This document shows positions 23,634 through 24,634 of a stretch of 24,634 bases of DNA, in pieces (the first letter of the stretch is position 1; each line of letters starts with the position of its first letter). Location: contig DLMX01000002.1 of assembly GCA_002479405.1 (NCBI GenBank), forward strand, positions 10,071 to 34,704. Direction: 5' to 3'. The notes under the pieces were generated by a model, which was not told the origin of the DNA, did not search any database, and worked only from the letters and a program-made list of their open reading frames with translations. The translations under genes and the position numbers were made by a program. This stretch comes from Methylophilaceae bacterium UBA7525. GTDB taxonomy: Bacteria > Pseudomonadota > Gammaproteobacteria > Burkholderiales > Methylophilaceae.

Positions 23634-23972
23634 TCAGGCTTCGCCTTCAGCGGACCCGCCGCCCTTTTTCATGACCTTGCCTTCGGCGGCGCGCTGGCGG
23701 CGTACTTCCTTCGGGTCGGCGATCAGTGGCCGGTAGATCTCCACCCGGTCCAGATGGCGCAACACCGTATCCGATTTGACCAGCTTGCCGAAGATGCCGA
23801 GCTTGTTGGCGGCAAGATCGATTTCCGGGAATTTTTCCATGATGCCGGAGGCGAGTACTGCAGCTTCCGCTGTCGTGCCATCCGCAACGTTGACCGGGAT
23901 GATCAATTGCTGCTTCGGCAGGGCATAGGCCACTTCCACCATCATGTTTTTGTGCCTGGTGTCTTCAGTCAT
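23634..23972 (-). CDS. rnfH: RnfH family protein (UPF0125)
   Basis: A 112-residue ubiquitin-like beta-grasp protein. VEVAYALPKQQLIIPVNV, then FPEIDLAANKLGIFGKLVK and LDRVEIYRPLIADPKEVRR, are the RnfH/UPF0125 hallmarks; a basic Gly-rich tail follows. Despite the name, no Rnf complex genes are present here, and the molecular role is not known. The ATG shares a base with the ratA stop (TGATG), so it is coupled to ratA, the usual proteobacterial pair. Confidence 0.92.
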   Translation of the reverse strand: MTEDTRHKNMMVEVAYALPKQQLIIPVNVADGTTAEAAVLASGIMEKFPEIDLAANKLGIFGKLVKSDTVLRHLDRVEIYRPLIADPKEVRRQRAAEGKVMKKGGGSAEGEA

Positions 23973-24400
23973 CAATAAACCTTATCTGCGCGCTCGACAA
24001 ACGCATCAACAAATGTATTCGCAATGTGGCTGAACACGGGTGAGATGAGCTTCTCCAGAAAAGCATTGGAAAACTCGTAGCTCAGCCTGAATTCGATTTT
24101 ACATGCATCCTCGGCCAGTGGGATAAAGCGCCAGACGCCCTCCAGATGGCGGAAAGGGCCATGCACCAGTTTGATATCCATCAGGCTGGGATAGACCTTT
24201 TCATTTTCGGTGGTGAAGTTTTGTTTGATGCCGTGGTAATCGATATGCAGGGTGGCGCTGGTGAATTTTTCATCGCGCTTCAGCAGGTCGACCCCGCCGC
24301 ACCAGGGCAGGAATTCGGGATATTGTTCCACTTCGTCGACCAATGCATACATGCGTGCTGCCGAGTGACCAACCAGCACTGTTTTTTCAACCTGCGCCAT
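23972..24400 (-). CDS. ratA: RatA/COQ10-like START-domain protein
   Basis: A 142-residue START/polyketide-cyclase-fold protein. HSAARMYALVDEVEQYPEFL, then PWCGGVDLL and GPFRHLEGVWRFIPL, define the family. E. coli RatA (YfjG) was reported to bind the 50S subunit and block 70S assembly, whereas homologues in mitochondria (Coq10) bind ubiquinone, so either role is possible. The ATG at 24400 is preferred over an in-frame TTG at 24406; neither has a clear ribosome site. First of the ratA-rnfH pair, diverging from smpB. Confidence 0.9.
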   Translation of the reverse strand: MAQVEKTVLVGHSAARMYALVDEVEQYPEFLPWCGGVDLLKRDEKFTSATLHIDYHGIKQNFTTENEKVYPSLMDIKLVHGPFRHLEGVWRFIPLAEDACKIEFRLSYEFSNAFLEKLISPVFSHIANTFVDAFVERADKVY

Positions 24401-24429
24401 TCGCAACCAATCTTGGAAACCAACTAGAG

Positions 24430-24445
24430 TAAAATGCCAATTTTA
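24430..24445. promoter_or_regulatory. symmetric divergent -10 elements for ratA and smpB
   Basis: TAAAAT-GCCA-ATTTTA places a TAAAAT (5 of 6 to TATAAT) on each strand, 4 bases apart. The plus element would start smpB transcription near 24442, and the minus element would serve ratA. Good -35 sequences are not visible on either side, so this rests on the -10s and on position. Confidence 0.45.
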
Positions 24446-24461
24446 GTCTATCTGTCCTGAC

Positions 24462-24634
24462 ATGAGCATCGCCCAAAACAAAAAAGCCTTTCACGATTAC
24501 TTTATCGAGGAAAAATACGAAGCCGGTATTGTCCTTGAGGGTTGGGAAGTCAAAGCCATCCGCGACAACCGCGTGAACCTGAAGGAAGCCTACGTCATCA
24601 TCCAGCGTGGCGAGATCTACCTGATCGGCTGCCA
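24462..24634 (+). CDS. smpB: SsrA-binding protein SmpB, 5' part
   Basis: SmpB binds tmRNA and delivers it to stalled ribosomes for trans-translation. The window holds the first 57 codons, of a usual total of about 150-160. MSIAQNKKAFHDYFIEEKYE, then AGIVLEGWEVKAIRDNRVNL and KEAYVIIQRGEIYLIGC, match the N-terminal beta-barrel of SmpB. The gene runs off the window end. The divergent ratA-rnfH/smpB layout is standard in proteobacteria. Confidence 0.95.
   Translation, partial: MSIAQNKKAFHDYFIEEKYEAGIVLEGWEVKAIRDNRVNLKEAYVIIQRGEIYLIGC

Noticed and set aside
1..24634. CRISPR arrays, tRNA or rRNA genes, transposases, phage or toxin-antitoxin systems
   Set aside because: None seen. RatA has been called a toxin, but its START fold and its rnfH/smpB setting indicate a core housekeeping gene, with no antitoxin beside it.

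Overview
The window reads as an ordinary chromosomal segment of a Gram-negative betaproteobacterium, probably in or near the Nitrosomonadales (Gallionellaceae/Methylophilaceae-like). This is judged from protein resemblance, moderate GC, cbb3 oxidase with FNR and HemN, outer-membrane proteins, and the ratA-rnfH/smpB arrangement. The taxonomic placement is an inference. I see no rRNA, tRNA, CRISPR array, transposase or phage gene.

Region 1 (1-11200) is a microaerobic/anaerobic respiration block. A small c-type cytochrome gene diverges from ccoI (copper ATPase). It is followed by ccoS, the oxidase structural genes ccoN, ccoO, ccoQ and ccoP, then ccoG and ccoH. The fnr gene converges on ccoH, hemN diverges from fnr, and ompW converges on hemN. 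Four FNR-type boxes (TTGAY-N4-RTCAA) lie ahead of ccoI, ccoN, hemN and ompW, so the regulator and its likely targets form one local regulon. Two genes of 45 codons (ccoS, ccoQ) were found by reading the sequence between the larger genes.

Region 2 (11200-16270) holds a small DUF2788 membrane protein gene. It is followed on the minus strand by a tripartite efflux operon in the order tolC-like, macA-like, ABC ATPase, ABC permease. MacB is split into two polypeptides. Upstream of the tolC-like gene is a 178-base gap with several dyads, including a perfect 16-base palindrome.

Region 3 (16270-22990) is a minus-strand run. It starts from a good sigma70-type promoter at guaB and continues through a SIMPL-domain gene, guaA, a GreA/GreB-family gene, a nitroreductase and a YbiT-type ABC-F ATPase. 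An imperfect inverted repeat of about 80 bases sits between the last two genes, and a strong hairpin abuts the guaA stop codon.

Region 4 (23000-24634) holds a DUF4124 periplasmic protein gene, the ratA-rnfH pair on the minus strand, and the 5' part of smpB diverging from ratA. The window ends inside smpB.

I did not find a clearly new biological system. The best leads are the local FNR regulon, the unfamiliar single-heme cytochrome that shares an intergenic region and a perfect FNR box with ccoI, the Gre-family protein with an altered coiled-coil tip, and several unexplained dyads and hairpins.
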